Positions 25,501-37,833 of a stretch of DNA of 64,000 nucleotides are shown piece by piece (within the stretch, counting starts at the first letter, position 1; the number at the start of each line of letters is the position of its first letter). The notes beneath the pieces are model-generated. The model was given only the letters and a program-made list of their open reading frames with translations. It was not told where the DNA came from and searched no databases. This DNA is from Ficedula albicollis. Its lineage: Eukaryota; Chordata; Aves; Passeriformes; Muscicapidae. The DNA lies in assembly GCF_000247815.1 (NCBI RefSeq), contig NC_021683.1, positions 5,721,521 through 5,785,520 of the forward strand, given 5' to 3'. Position numbers and translations under genes: made by a program.

Positions 25501-28500
25501 TTTTAAGAGCCATTAGGAATGGCTATGGATAATAGAAAGCCCATTTTTACTCTGGTTCTTTTAAGAATTAAGTTTATACTTGTTCATATGTCAATCCCTC
25601 CTCCCCATAAAACCATCTCTGCTTACAGTATTCAACTGTCCACATTAGTTTAACTCATTGTTAGTAGAATTAATTCTCCTTTCTTTCTAATACCTCTGGT
25701 TTACAGTAAAATTCTGTGAACTCTGCTTTTCCAGTACATGGAGGATGAAACTGTTTGGCAACAAGGCAAGGCACATATATAAAGGCTGCAGCAGCTATTA
25801 GGGAAGCCTGGTACATACTCTACTATTTATTGATCAAATACATTTATACAAATAAGGTGTCGTTTAAAATGGCTTTTTTCTTGGAGATGGAATTAGCCAT
25901 AGGCCAGGGGTCCCTAATGCCTTCTCTTCTCAGATTTCCATCTGTTATAGGGTCTAAATGGCCAAACATGCTCTTTTGTTTCTGAGATTTCCCAGAATAA
26001 CCTAATATCCCGAGGCAGCCATGTCTGCAGCCCTATCTAACCATGGAATTGAGGGTGAGAGCAACAGAACCAAATTCACAAAAAGCCATCATTAGGGAAG
26101 CCAGTGGTGGTCAGCCAGGGTTGAAACAGGCCTGGCTCTCAGGCATGTGCTGGTGTTTTGGGATCGCCCTACCCATGACTATTTCATCTGCTGAAGACTG
26201 GCTTTAAGTTTAAAAGCACAGAGATGCTTTGGGTACAAACTAGAATAAGATGGATAATGGCAAAGCCAATTAGAGCAACGTGATTATTAACAAAGGGCAA
26301 AATAGCACCCAGGAAAACTGGATTTCAAGGAAAAAAGCCCCTGTGTGGAAGTAGGGGAAACAAAGCAGAAACTTTTCTGTATAAAATGACAATGTAGAAT
26401 ACAGATCAGAAAGTAAAGATAAATGTTTTACTGTTCCTCTGGGGAAAGGATGAAAAGCAAGTAAATGCTGTTGACATGAATAATGCCTTAAACACTGGAG
26501 TAACTGATAAATGTTCAGGTTCTGTGGACTCAAGCAGAATGGAGTTGTACAAGATGTTTCTTTTCTAACCTGAAACCAAGATGTCAAAGCAAGAATAGAT
26601 GCTTATAGGGCAGTGCATTGTTGTGGGGGTTTGGGAACTTTAAAGATGGTTTTATTAGAGAGCTATGAAATCTGCTCTGACACTCCCATCCATATGTTGT
26701 AGCTGTATGAAAATTGTTCAGAGTTAGGATGAAGTAACTTCTATGAACCAACAAGGAGTAGAAGAGCTGTGAGAGGTGTGGAATGTAAATCCTTGTTCAG
26801 GAAGGGCTGGAGGCATCTGTGGTAACAGCACTCCAAATAGACACTCTGCTTTGTGTTACTGCACTGCAGAGAATCAATGGAATTGGTTTTCAGTCCTTAA
26901 TTTGAAGGATACCTGTGTATTCTGCTTGGAAACATTCCTAATTTGAAAGAAATGAAGGTTATGTAGTTCTTCCTAATCCAAATTCTCTTTACAGAAATCA
27001 CTTCCCTGTTGCTTCTTGCTTCTATCCTCATAACTAAATGAAAGAAGTTAAGTCATTAGTACAGCCAGCTGGTCTTCAATATTCTTTGTACAAAGTTATG
27101 GGGAAAGTAATCAATAAACATTTTTGTTTCTTTTAGTCTCTTGGTTGTAGTGTGATTGCAGAGGAACTGAGAGCAGAGATCCATCTTTAATGCTGCTTTT
27201 TTTTCCCAATAGAGCTTATGAGCCAATACACATGGTTTACTCAAGGGGCCATATGCAGCTAATCTTTATGGAAATAAAGGACAAAAATATTCATATCTAG
27301 TAACATTTAGCTAACTTGGTTTTTTTCCCCATCTAAGTAGGGCAGGTAAACACATCCCTGATTTAGAGTAAATCACTTGTTTGAAGGATTTTATTATTTT
27401 CCCTATTCTTTTCTGCATGTCTTGAACTAAGAAAAATAAATCCATAAAAAGAATACATTAACCTAATATAGGTGCATTGAATATCTGCTGCTACTTTCTG
27501 CACGGTAGAATTCTCATCTGATTTACTTCAAAACATTGTGATCCCAGCTGTAGAATAGCAACAACTGCAAACTAAAAATACTTAGAATTACTGAGTCAAA
27601 AAGCTGGGCTTTTAAAGAACATAAAATCAACAGGGACCAGATGGTATAGCAGGAGAGAAATTGCTGGGTATTAAATTCACCTTTTCAGAAGTGAGATCAT
27701 TAAAAGCCAGGTAAAGGCTGGAGCTACAGGTAAGATTCAGGAGTGCAGGCAGGGAACAGAAAGGTTCAGTCACTAAACAGAGCAGATAATAATGTGCAGC
27801 TTTGGGATGTGGAATCCTGTGTCATTTCTCTCACCACCCAAAAGGAAAAAGTGAATATGTTTTGTAGCACTGAGGGTCTTCTGCATGTGAACTGGAAAGA
27901 ATGACACATTTTCAGTCTTGCTTTCAATAAATAGTTGAGGATGTTCTGAAGAAATTACTTATTTAAAAAAAAAAAAAAGTTTGGGCTGAATGATCAGAAA
28001 GGTGATTTACTGGAATTTAAAAGGAAAGATGAGTAAGGGCAAGTCTCTCTAAATAAAATACTAGATTTCCAAAGGACAGGCACTGATAAATTAGTGAAAC
28101 CAATGAAGTCTGTTGAACTGAAGAGCTGTTGAAGCCTGATGTGGAGGAGACAGGGAATGAGTTTCAAGATCTGCCTGGAGCTTGTGTCCCAAAACCTGGA
28201 GCTGTGACCCTTGCATTAGGGGCCTCCCTGCTGTCCTCACTTTAACATAATGTGCTCTATGTAGGCAGGGCAAACATTTTTAAAAAGCTTTATTAGAGTA
28301 AGCCAAATGCCTGCAAGGAAAATTTGATAATCAAACAGAAAAAACAAAACCCCAAAACAAATGACTAAAAAGACAGCTGTGTATTAGAAGTAAAACTGTA
28401 AATAAGCCAGAAACAGAACTTGACCCTGCTCACTGATCACCTCCAGACAGGCCAGGCTTTGCCCAGCTGGCAGCTGCTTCACCATCATAGTTGGACCACA

Positions 28501-29608
28501 CAACTGCTCAGGGGGATGCTTTCTTTTCCTCTTGCTTCTCCTGTGCCTGGACCATGCTCCTGCCAGCCTTCCCAGGTCAGCACTGGCACTGACCTGCTGG
28601 CAGTCAAGGCAAAAGATGAGTCTGCAGCTGAATCCCTCCTGTGCTGTCCTTCACCCTGAAGCCATCACATTCTAATGCCCAAGGGGATGGAGAGAGCAAA
28701 CCTAGTGCTGAGTGAAGGGGGATCTCTTCCAAACGGGCATTTTCCAAAAGGTGGAAAATGTTCACAGACCCAGGTCCCAGGTGAGCAGGGCAGTTCAGCT
28801 GCTCTGGAGGTGTGTGATCCCAAAGGGTGGTGAGAAAATCACCTCTCTGCAGAGCTAACTGGGAGGCAGTGAGTGTGAGATGTGCAGCTCCATTCATTCC
28901 AGCCTGGCACAATTACTCTGCATCTGATCCAGCCTCCTCAGAGAGGGGAGTTATTCACTTGCAAATCACGGTAGGAACAGAAAACCAGGAAGGGAACAAA
29001 ACTGAGTTTAGCTGAGTAATGAGAAGGGTGGAGAGAATCTTGTCTGTAACACCATGGAGGGGAGTCTTGCTTTTTTTGCTTTTATCAGATGGATGACTAT
29101 GAAATGCATACTAATCTATCAGAAGGGCAGGAAATAGGTAAATGGTTTTAAGACCTCATTTGGTTAATGAATTAAAATGCAGAAGAAAAAGAACCCGTGT
29201 AGATATACCCACTTGGTCATTTATCACTGCAGGCACTCCTAACAGCCATGCCAAATTCAGGCTTCAGGTTATTCACTAATAGCCATAGGCAAATGAAATT
29301 AGCATACTGGTGAATAAATTAACCCGAGTTCAGTGGGAAACTTCTGTATCCTACTGAAGTGCAGTGCAGAAGTGTTGGTTTGGGGTTTTATCCCTACAGG
29401 GTGTGGGTAAAACACCAGAGATAAACTGGCCATGTGGAATGAGGAAAATGCCATCCAGGTGACACCTGTAGACTGAGAAATGGGAACCTGGCCAGAAACC
29501 AGGGAAGTGAGAATTCCATAAGCTGTGTGTTTTGTGTGTTTGCTCATCTATGTCCTTTTGGTAACATTTGATACCTGATTTTCAGCTGTATACATAAAGT
29601 GTGTGTAG
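22586..29608. other. Unique non-coding sequence
   Basis: No gene or element recognised in 7 kb. An A14 tract lies near 27965. The longest frame (24901-25263, + strand, 120 codons from a TTG) has no recognisable domain and is overlapped by frames on the other strand. A GC-richer patch at 28400-28950 holds only short opposing frames. Confidence 0.5.
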
Positions 29609-30695
29609 AGAGATATAGATGATATAGATAGATATAGATACAGGTACAGATATAGATTATATAGATATAGATTAGATATAGATATAGATATAGATATAGA
29701 TATAGATATAGATATAGATATAGATATAGATATAGATATAGATATAGATATAGATATAGATATAGATATAGATATAGATATAGATATAGATATAGATATA
29801 GATATAGATATAGATATAGATATAGATATAGATATAGATATAGATATAGATATAGATATAGATATAGATATAGATATAGATATAGATATAGATATAGATA
29901 TAGATATAGATATAGATATAGATATAGATATAGATATAGATATAGATATAGATATAGATATAGATATAGATATAGATATAGATATAGATATAGATATAGA
30001 TATAGATATAGATATAGATATAGATATAGATATAGATATAGATATAGATATAGATATAGATATAGATATAGATATAGATATAGATATAGATATAGATATA
30101 GATATAGATATAGATATAGATATAGATATAGATATAGATATAGATATAGATATAGATATAGATATAGATATAGATATAGATATAGATATAGATATAGATA
30201 TAGATATAGATATAGATATAGATATAGATATAGATATAGATATAGATATAGATATAGATATAGATATAGATATAGATATAGATATAGATATAGATATAGA
30301 TATAGATATAGATATAGATATAGATATAGATATAGATATAGATATAGATATAGATATAGATATAGATATAGATATAGATATAGATATAGATATAGATATA
30401 GATATAGATATAGATATAGATATAGATATAGATATAGATATAGATATAGATATAGATATAGATATAGATATAGATATAGATATAGATATAGATATAGATA
30501 TAGATATAGATATAGATATAGATATAGATATAGATATAGATATAGATATAGATATAGATATAGATATAGATATAGATATAGATATAGATATAGATATAGA
30601 TATAGATATAGATATGATGATATAGATATAGATATAGATATATATAAATATAGATATATGATATAGATATAGATTATAGATATAGATATAGATAT

Positions 30696-30696
<1 letters not shown>
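29609..30696 (+). repeat. GATATA hexanucleotide satellite array
   Basis: Degenerate GATATA/GATA units begin near 29609. From about 29675 to 30615 the hexamer is perfect for about 157 units, then becomes imperfect up to 30696 where a poly-C run begins. Because the unit is six bases, reading frames stay open and give dipeptide repeats on either strand; these are not genes. The GATA core recurs every 6 bp but is followed by T, so it does not match the WGATAR consensus. Confidence 0.98.

Positions 30697-30750
<54 letters not shown>
30697..30750 (+). repeat. Poly-C run, 54 C
   Basis: An uninterrupted run of C is embedded inside the end of the GATATA array; GATATA-type sequence resumes immediately after it. 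Confidence 0.97.
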
Positions 30751-30804
30751 TATAGATATAGATATAGATATAGATATATAGATATAGATTAGATATAGAT
30801 ATCT
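30751..30804 (+). repeat. GATATA array remnant after poly-C
   Basis: Imperfect TATAGATA units continue for about 54 bp after the poly-C before unique sequence starts. Confidence 0.9.
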
Positions 30805-33800
30805 CCTAGAGTTTGAGGGGAGTGTGTCTGGCCAAGGAAGGACTCTCATTAATGCTGGTTTGTTTTCACTTGGTTTTCTGAGTAGCAAGAAGAGAATGCT
30901 GTGCAGTATCACTATTATTTTGTATTATAATGCACAATTTGTAGTGAGAGTATAAAAGATGATGACATAATACAGACCTGAAATATCTGATATAACGTTG
31001 TGCCTAATGGGTAAAATATGGGGAAGAGGGGGAAAAAGGGAAAAGAGAGGAATAAAGCAATGAGAGGATGCATTCAATCCTTACAAGTTCCTCTTGAAGG
31101 CAGCTCTATTCAGAAACTATTCTAATGTTAGGAATATTTGTTGACTTAAATATGTTTGAAAAGGAAGGGACTACCATAACTGTTCTGTTGGGAAACTTGT
31201 TAGGTGTTTGCTAGCAAGTGAGGTAAGGCAAGGTGACGTGTTTGACAGGTGTGATTCTCCTGAGAGTCACAGTGGCATTCTCTCTGCCCACGCCTGGTGC
31301 TCCCTGGACTTCAAAGGCACTTCCTGGTGCTCCCTGGCTCTGGGCCCTGCTGGCATGTTTGCTGCAGGGAGAGAGACTGAAATAAAGGGATAGATGTAAG
31401 GGATGGGTATCCTTCTGGTACTGACTGTGCTGGTCCAAAAGGGTGGATAAAATCTCACTGGGCTTCATGTTACTTCCTTAATTACCAGAACTGTGAATTT
31501 GGTTGTTAATTTTTCTTTTTTTTTCAGTACCTAGAGAAGATGCCTGTCACAGATGGCTTGACCAAATGACTACGATGTGATCTTAAACATGACAGAATTT
31601 TCTGTATTTAATGTATCTGACTTCTGGTCAAGCTACCAGATATCCACAAAAACGCTAATCACTGAATGTATAATGAGAAATTGCTTTACTGTCATGTTGC
31701 AGAGCTGGGAACTGATGTCTCTCATAATGTGGGGGAGATTGTCTACATTGTATGGGGCCCTGAGAAAATTTGGTCTGGCTTGTTTCTGTGAGGGCTGAGA
31801 ATACAGGGAATGAGTCTTCATTCTTTTGCCCCACACTGTGCTTTTTTGCTGGCCTTTTTCCCCTTCTAAAATCACTTCTAATTGGGGATATGTTGAATTT
31901 TCCTTTTGCTGGGCATAATGGTGACAGCTCTGCTGCAAAAACAAACATTCCCTGTGCAGCACAGTCCATCACTGTGAGCCACTCAGCACTGTTGTTGCAG
32001 TGATATAAATGGATCCCCATGCAATGAGATAGTGATTAATAGCAGGTAGAGCACAGTCTGCAAAGACGTGGCACTGTATTTGTCACCCCCCCAGAAGTTG
32101 TCATTTAATGCACTCTATCAGGAGCAGTTTTATGTAATGGACATGGGAAGATCCATAAAAGTAACATCTGAGACTGCAGTAGGGCAAGTATTGATTTATT
32201 TGTTACAATAAAATTTTTGTCATTACCATGCAATTGCTCTATCTCTGGAAGAATTGATATATGTTGTTGGATGTTGAAACCCACTATGCAAAACTTTTCC
32301 TTTTTTTTTTTTTTTTTTTTTTTTTTCTTGTCTTCCATAATTTCCTGTAACTCTTCTAAGGAATCATTATTCCTTATTACATAGGCCTGGCATGCCACCT
32401 ATTTAGATAAATGCCTGAACAAGTGTGCAGTAAATATTCACAGCAGCTCATGTTTCAACTATATATGCCACTAATTAGATAATTTAGTGGCTCAAATAAA
32501 TAAACACAAAAATAGAACAGACCTGAAAAAAACAGGGAGTAAAATGTACAGCCACTGTCGTTCTGTGGGCCAAAATACCAACTTTTAGCTTGTATCAAAT
32601 GGCTCTAATATGCTGTAGATGGGTAAAATAAAGAAGGATAAACAATAAGAGAGAAAGAAAACACCATCTTACACTCAATTACCAGGTACAATAACAAATG
32701 ATCAGGGAATATTATAAATAATGACTCCTCTGTGTCACACATATTTATCTGTAGGTTTTTGGCACCTTTCTCCCCCAAAGCTCAGGGAACGTGCCAAGCA
32801 GAGTGTACCCAGGATTTCAGTATCCACAGCCCTTTGTTTGCAGACCTCAAAGCACTTGTCAAAGGGGAGAAGCATCATTGTCTGTCATTGACAGAGGGAG
32901 AATAGCCTGCAGCTCACCCAAGGTCACAGCACAGAGCTCCCATGCAAAAGAGCTGCTGGGGTTTTCTGCCCGGGTTTGCCTTTTTTAGGTAAATAATGCA
33001 GCCCTTAAATGTGCTGGCAGGAATCATGGCCCCAGTGCTGGGGACTCCCACGTGAGAGCTCAGATGATGTGGGACTGATGCAAGAATGCTTTTTCCATAC
33101 CACAGACCTTTTATTTGCAGAATTTTGACCTGTTGACAGGTTTAGTTTTCCTTATGATTTCTTTACAACTTCATTTGTCAGCCCTGTGGTCTTTAAATTA
33201 GATTCTCCTTAGATTAAACCCATAGATTCTGAAACTGCTAAGCAATTCAATTAAGCAGGATGGAGAAAATAGGTGGAAGTTTTCTTTTGAATATCAACAA
33301 TTTCAGGCACCAGTGACAGTGCCTGTGTGAAGGCACTTTAGAGCCTGAGGTTGGCACAAGTCAGCCTTGTTTATTGTTTGAACACACTGTCTGATAGGGC
33401 AGATATATTTAGCCATGTACTGTTTATCATTTTCATTGCTATTCCCGATCCTAGTAAAGTCCATTTTTGCTCTTGCAAGTTTTTGGAAGTGAGTGTTGGG
33501 TGGGAAGGAATCATAGGTTTCCCAAACTGCTTTATTTTTATCTTGCTTACCTCAGTAATTGTTGGTGAGCATCCTAATTTGCTGTTTTCTCCTTGATTGT
33601 ATTTTTTTATAAAAACAGCTAGTGATTCAATTCGTCCTAGAGTGCTCTCTGGCTAGACTATATTTTCTTGTGTACTTTCCTCAAAACCTAGAGGTTCAAA
33701 AAGAGCACATTCAGCTCTTTCCTGAGGCTTTGCCTCAAAAGTGAGGTGTGTGATGGCATCTGTGTGTCAGGGGCTGCACCACTCAGTGACACAGGGATGC

Positions 33801-36271
33801 AGCACCTGCTTAACAGGGATGCTGTGTTCACTTTTCACCAGTTAGGATAAAAATCCTGTTCGAAATCTGCTCTAACTTAGCACAAGGGCTCCCAGCTTCC
33901 CTTTAATCAGTGCAGACTGTTCAGAGGCTGAGGTTTCAGCCTGATGCTGGTTTTGTTGGTCAAAGCAGTGTTTGCATTGCTCAGTTGGAGCACTGGGGTT
34001 GGGACTCTGTGCTCAGCAGAGGCAGGGCTGGGCTTGCTTGGAGGGGGCTGAGGGCAAGGGAATTAGCCTGGAAGCAGCCCAGTTGGAGAGGGGCTGTAAG
34101 ACATAAATCAGGGGCTGTGGTGCTGTGTGAGAAGGTCTGGCTATGAGTGTTCTTTGCTAAGCTGCTCCTGGAAGACCCTTGGATTGAACCAGTAAAATTG
34201 GGGTACTTTGAGGACAGTGTTCCAGGCTTGACTGTCTTTTATCATCTTAAGGGTTTTAAGGTGGTTTCAACATTGATTTTCATGTCTGAGTTTTTCCATG
34301 TTGGATTTTCATTATTGCTCAGATAACACAAACTACAAATATTTGTGGTTGCTGATCAGCTGATGGAAATATGAGGATTGCGTGACTTGCTGCTCAGTTC
34401 CATCTGAGGATTCTCAGTATCAGTTAAGGTTAGGATCCAACAACAGCCAAATGAACACTCGGGAGAGGTCAACAAACTGCAAACAAGATCTCTTCTAGAT
34501 TATCCTTTTTCTCCATTTCAAACTGTTTGAAATGAACTTTTCTTCACATTTCACACAAAGACAATTGCTAGCATTTCATCATTTATAAACTGGTCAAAAG
34601 TGAGTCATTTACCAGTCTATAATGCTCATGCCTGTGCTGCTTAACATGAAAACACAAAAATAAGTCATAAATAAAAGACCAATTTTGGCTTTAATTCTCA
34701 GCATCCGAGGAATATGTAGTGAGATAATTTCCAGCTATCCAGAGCTAAGCAGAAAGATCATACCACTTCACTAAACATCCGTGGTTTATATAAAAATATA
34801 GATTTCCTTTAAGTGCTTTACTTAAGTCTTTGGTAAGTCGTATTTACGTTATTATTGTTTATGTTCCGAGAAGTCAGTAAGAAGGACAGCATTGTTGCAG
34901 TTTATGTGGGTTTATGATTCACACTTGATGAGGTTGCTATCAAATGAGAGAGAAGAAACCACTAACAAGTTCAGAGCTGTGCTGTGCCATAGGACACATG
35001 GCAAGAGCACAGCAGCACAGGCAGGTCGCTGTGGTTTCATAACTGGCATTTTATATTCCCAAATATGTTTTTGTTTTGATCTTCTAAAATCATTCCGCCC
35101 AGGAAGGCATCGTTTTGACCTGAAATTTGGCTTTGCCATGGTGTGATTATGCTAATCTGGTTAAATGTCATCCCCACACAGCTCCTAACTGCAGATTGCA
35201 AGGTTCATTGTTTTGAAGAGACTTCACTTGAATCCTCAACCAGTCCTAAATTAAAGTACAAGCAGAAGAAAAGCGGATCATCAAATCTCAAGGTGGTGGA
35301 TGCTGCAAGAGGGAAGCATCTGGTTCTTATGATGATGTAATTGGGCAGATCCAGATTACCAAGGTTTGAACTCTGACTTTCCTGATACTGATTATGTTTT
35401 TCCCCCCTGTGATGTCAGGAGTTTATTTATTGCACTGTCACATTCAGTCTGCTTTGTCCAAATTGCAAGACAGTACTTGGGAATCTCAAAGTGTGCACAC
35501 AAGTGTGATGCAGTGAACACTGTCAGACCAGACAGACAACACAGGCACAGCAACAATCCCAAAGTGCAGTAACATCTTTTTGGATAAAAATTGTTTCTCC
35601 CAGTTGTAACTACTAATCTTTTATTTATGCTGCCTCTCTGCTAAAGGTAACTTTGACTAGGGAAAGAACTTTGTGCTGTTTAAGGCCCCAGTTTAGATGT
35701 CTGGGTGCTGCTTTGGGGATTGACATTTGTCACTGTTGAGTTGAGTGTTTGTATCTCCATCTGCCAAAGGTCGATAGGAATCAATTGTGCTGGTGGGTGA
35801 AGGATGTAGTAGTGGATGATTGTTTCATAGAGATGATTGTGGTGAATTTCTTGTGGTCAGCCTCTCTATGGGTTGTTAAGCAGGATCTGCTGCTGTTTGT
35901 CACCTTTTTTTGATGTCTTGTTTGGACAGATCTGGACCACAGAGTAAACTTGGAGCTTGTCTGGCTGTACCGCTCTGCAAAATATTTGTTCCTTTTTATA
36001 TTTCCAACTGCCCTGTTAGATTATTAAACCTCTAAAGATGTCTCCAGAGCTCAAGTCTCATGCTGGAAAATTCCATTCAGAGTATGCTGTGAATCCCTGC
36101 TCAGATATAAGTGCTGCTTTGAGAGTCTTCAGGGAGGATGTGGATACTTTCTAATAGCTTCTTTCTAAAATGTGTGTAGGTGTATTTGTGACTTTTCCCA
36201 AGGCTGATAAATCAAAGCAAAGATGCCAGGAAATTAATTTTAATCAGATGAACTCCAAAGTACTCTGAAGC
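30805..36271. other. Unique non-coding sequence between array 1 and the 781 bp duplication
   Basis: A T26 tract lies at 32301-32326. A CpG-retaining AT-rich patch at 34720-34880 is listed separately. Short opposing reading frames, for example near 31633-32020, overlap each other on both strands and show no recognised domain. Confidence 0.5.
34720..34880. promoter_or_regulatory. Candidate conserved non-coding element
   Basis: This AT-rich stretch keeps five CpGs (in CATCCG words twice, GTCGTA, TACGTT and TTCCGA) although the surroundings are CpG-poor. CpG retention in AT-rich DNA is compatible with selection, but no alignment was available. Confidence 0.2.
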
Positions 36272-37052
36272 TGGTTTCTACCAGCTCTACTGAATTTTGG
36301 ATCAAACTAAGTAAGAAATCTTAAGCATTTCAGTATAGAACATATAAAACTGCTGGTGCATGGAACTGGCACTTGATTCTGCACCAATAGACTACCAGGG
36401 AAGTCCATGGTAGGAAGAACATCCCTTGATCCTTTTTTCTATGAACAAGAAAGGAAAAGACATGGAATTAGTACCAGGATAACTTTATAAAAGCAGGGGT
36501 AGGTAATGCAGAGCTTGATCCCCAAGTCTGTCAAGTGTGAGGCTTTTAGGTGAGACACACCTTCAGGAAAGGCAGAGTGGTTGTGGAATGCTGGCCAGAG
36601 CTTAGGCTTGCACTGAGCAATGGGAAGGGCAGGAAGAACTGACTTCTGTTTAGCACTGAATGACTGGCAGGATCACTGTGCCCTCCTCTTCAAAGCCCAA
36701 AACTGGGGGGAAGGGAAAGCATGTCAGTTCTTGAAAACCTTTCTTTTGGCTCTTTCCAACAAGATTCTTCAATGTGTTTATTACCATTTGGATGCTTGGG
36801 GATCACTGAGTAGGGAGTTTTATCTTAGACTGGGTTCACAGGGCTGGGACTTTACTCCTCGAAGCTGGTGTCAGAAGCACTGTGCAGAGCTGAAGTGAAC
36901 CATGAAAATTTCAAGATTTTTCAAATCTCCTGTTTGATATCTCCCTCTCCTCTGAGTTTTTTTCCTCCACTCCACATAGAGAAAAACTTAAATACATATT
37001 TTTCTAAGAGATTGCTGTCTAAATTTTCCTTAAGTTAAACCATGTGTTTTGT
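36272..37052 (+). repeat. 781 bp tandem duplication, copy 1
   Basis: Copy 2 follows directly at 37053. I saw a single difference by eye (GTGTTTTG against GTGTTCTG at the right end). The first bases of the unit, TGG, also follow copy 2, giving 3 bp of junction microhomology. The duplicated 92-codon frame inside (36620-36898) shows no recognised domain. Confidence 0.95.
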
Positions 37053-37833
37053 TGGTTTCTACCAGCTCTACTGAATTTTGGATCAAACTAAGTAAGAAAT
37101 CTTAAGCATTTCAGTATAGAACATATAAAACTGCTGGTGCATGGAACTGGCACTTGATTCTGCACCAATAGACTACCAGGGAAGTCCATGGTAGGAAGAA
37201 CATCCCTTGATCCTTTTTTCTATGAACAAGAAAGGAAAAGACATGGAATTAGTACCAGGATAACTTTATAAAAGCAGGGGTAGGTAATGCAGAGCTTGAT
37301 CCCCAAGTCTGTCAAGTGTGAGGCTTTTAGGTGAGACACACCTTCAGGAAAGGCAGAGTGGTTGTGGAATGCTGGCCAGAGCTTAGGCTTGCACTGAGCA
37401 ATGGGAAGGGCAGGAAGAACTGACTTCTGTTTAGCACTGAATGACTGGCAGGATCACTGTGCCCTCCTCTTCAAAGCCCAAAACTGGGGGGAAGGGAAAG
37501 CATGTCAGTTCTTGAAAACCTTTCTTTTGGCTCTTTCCAACAAGATTCTTCAATGTGTTTATTACCATTTGGATGCTTGGGGATCACTGAGTAGGGAGTT
37601 TTATCTTAGACTGGGTTCACAGGGCTGGGACTTTACTCCTCGAAGCTGGTGTCAGAAGCACTGTGCAGAGCTGAAGTGAACCATGAAAATTTCAAGATTT
37701 TTCAAATCTCCTGTTTGATATCTCCCTCTCCTCTGAGTTTTTTTCCTCCACTCCACATAGAGAAAAACTTAAATACATATTTTTCTAAGAGATTGCTGTC
37801 TAAATTTTCCTTAAGTTAAACCATGTGTTCTGT
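37053..37833 (+). repeat. 781 bp tandem duplication, copy 2
   Basis: This is the second copy of 36272-37052, nearly identical, followed by unique sequence after GTTGG. Confidence 0.95.

Noticed and set aside
29548..30912. 454-codon open frame rich in Ile-Ser repeats
   Set aside because: It exists because a 6 bp repeat without stop codons keeps the frame open; the same array gives other dipeptides in other frames. Not a protein gene.
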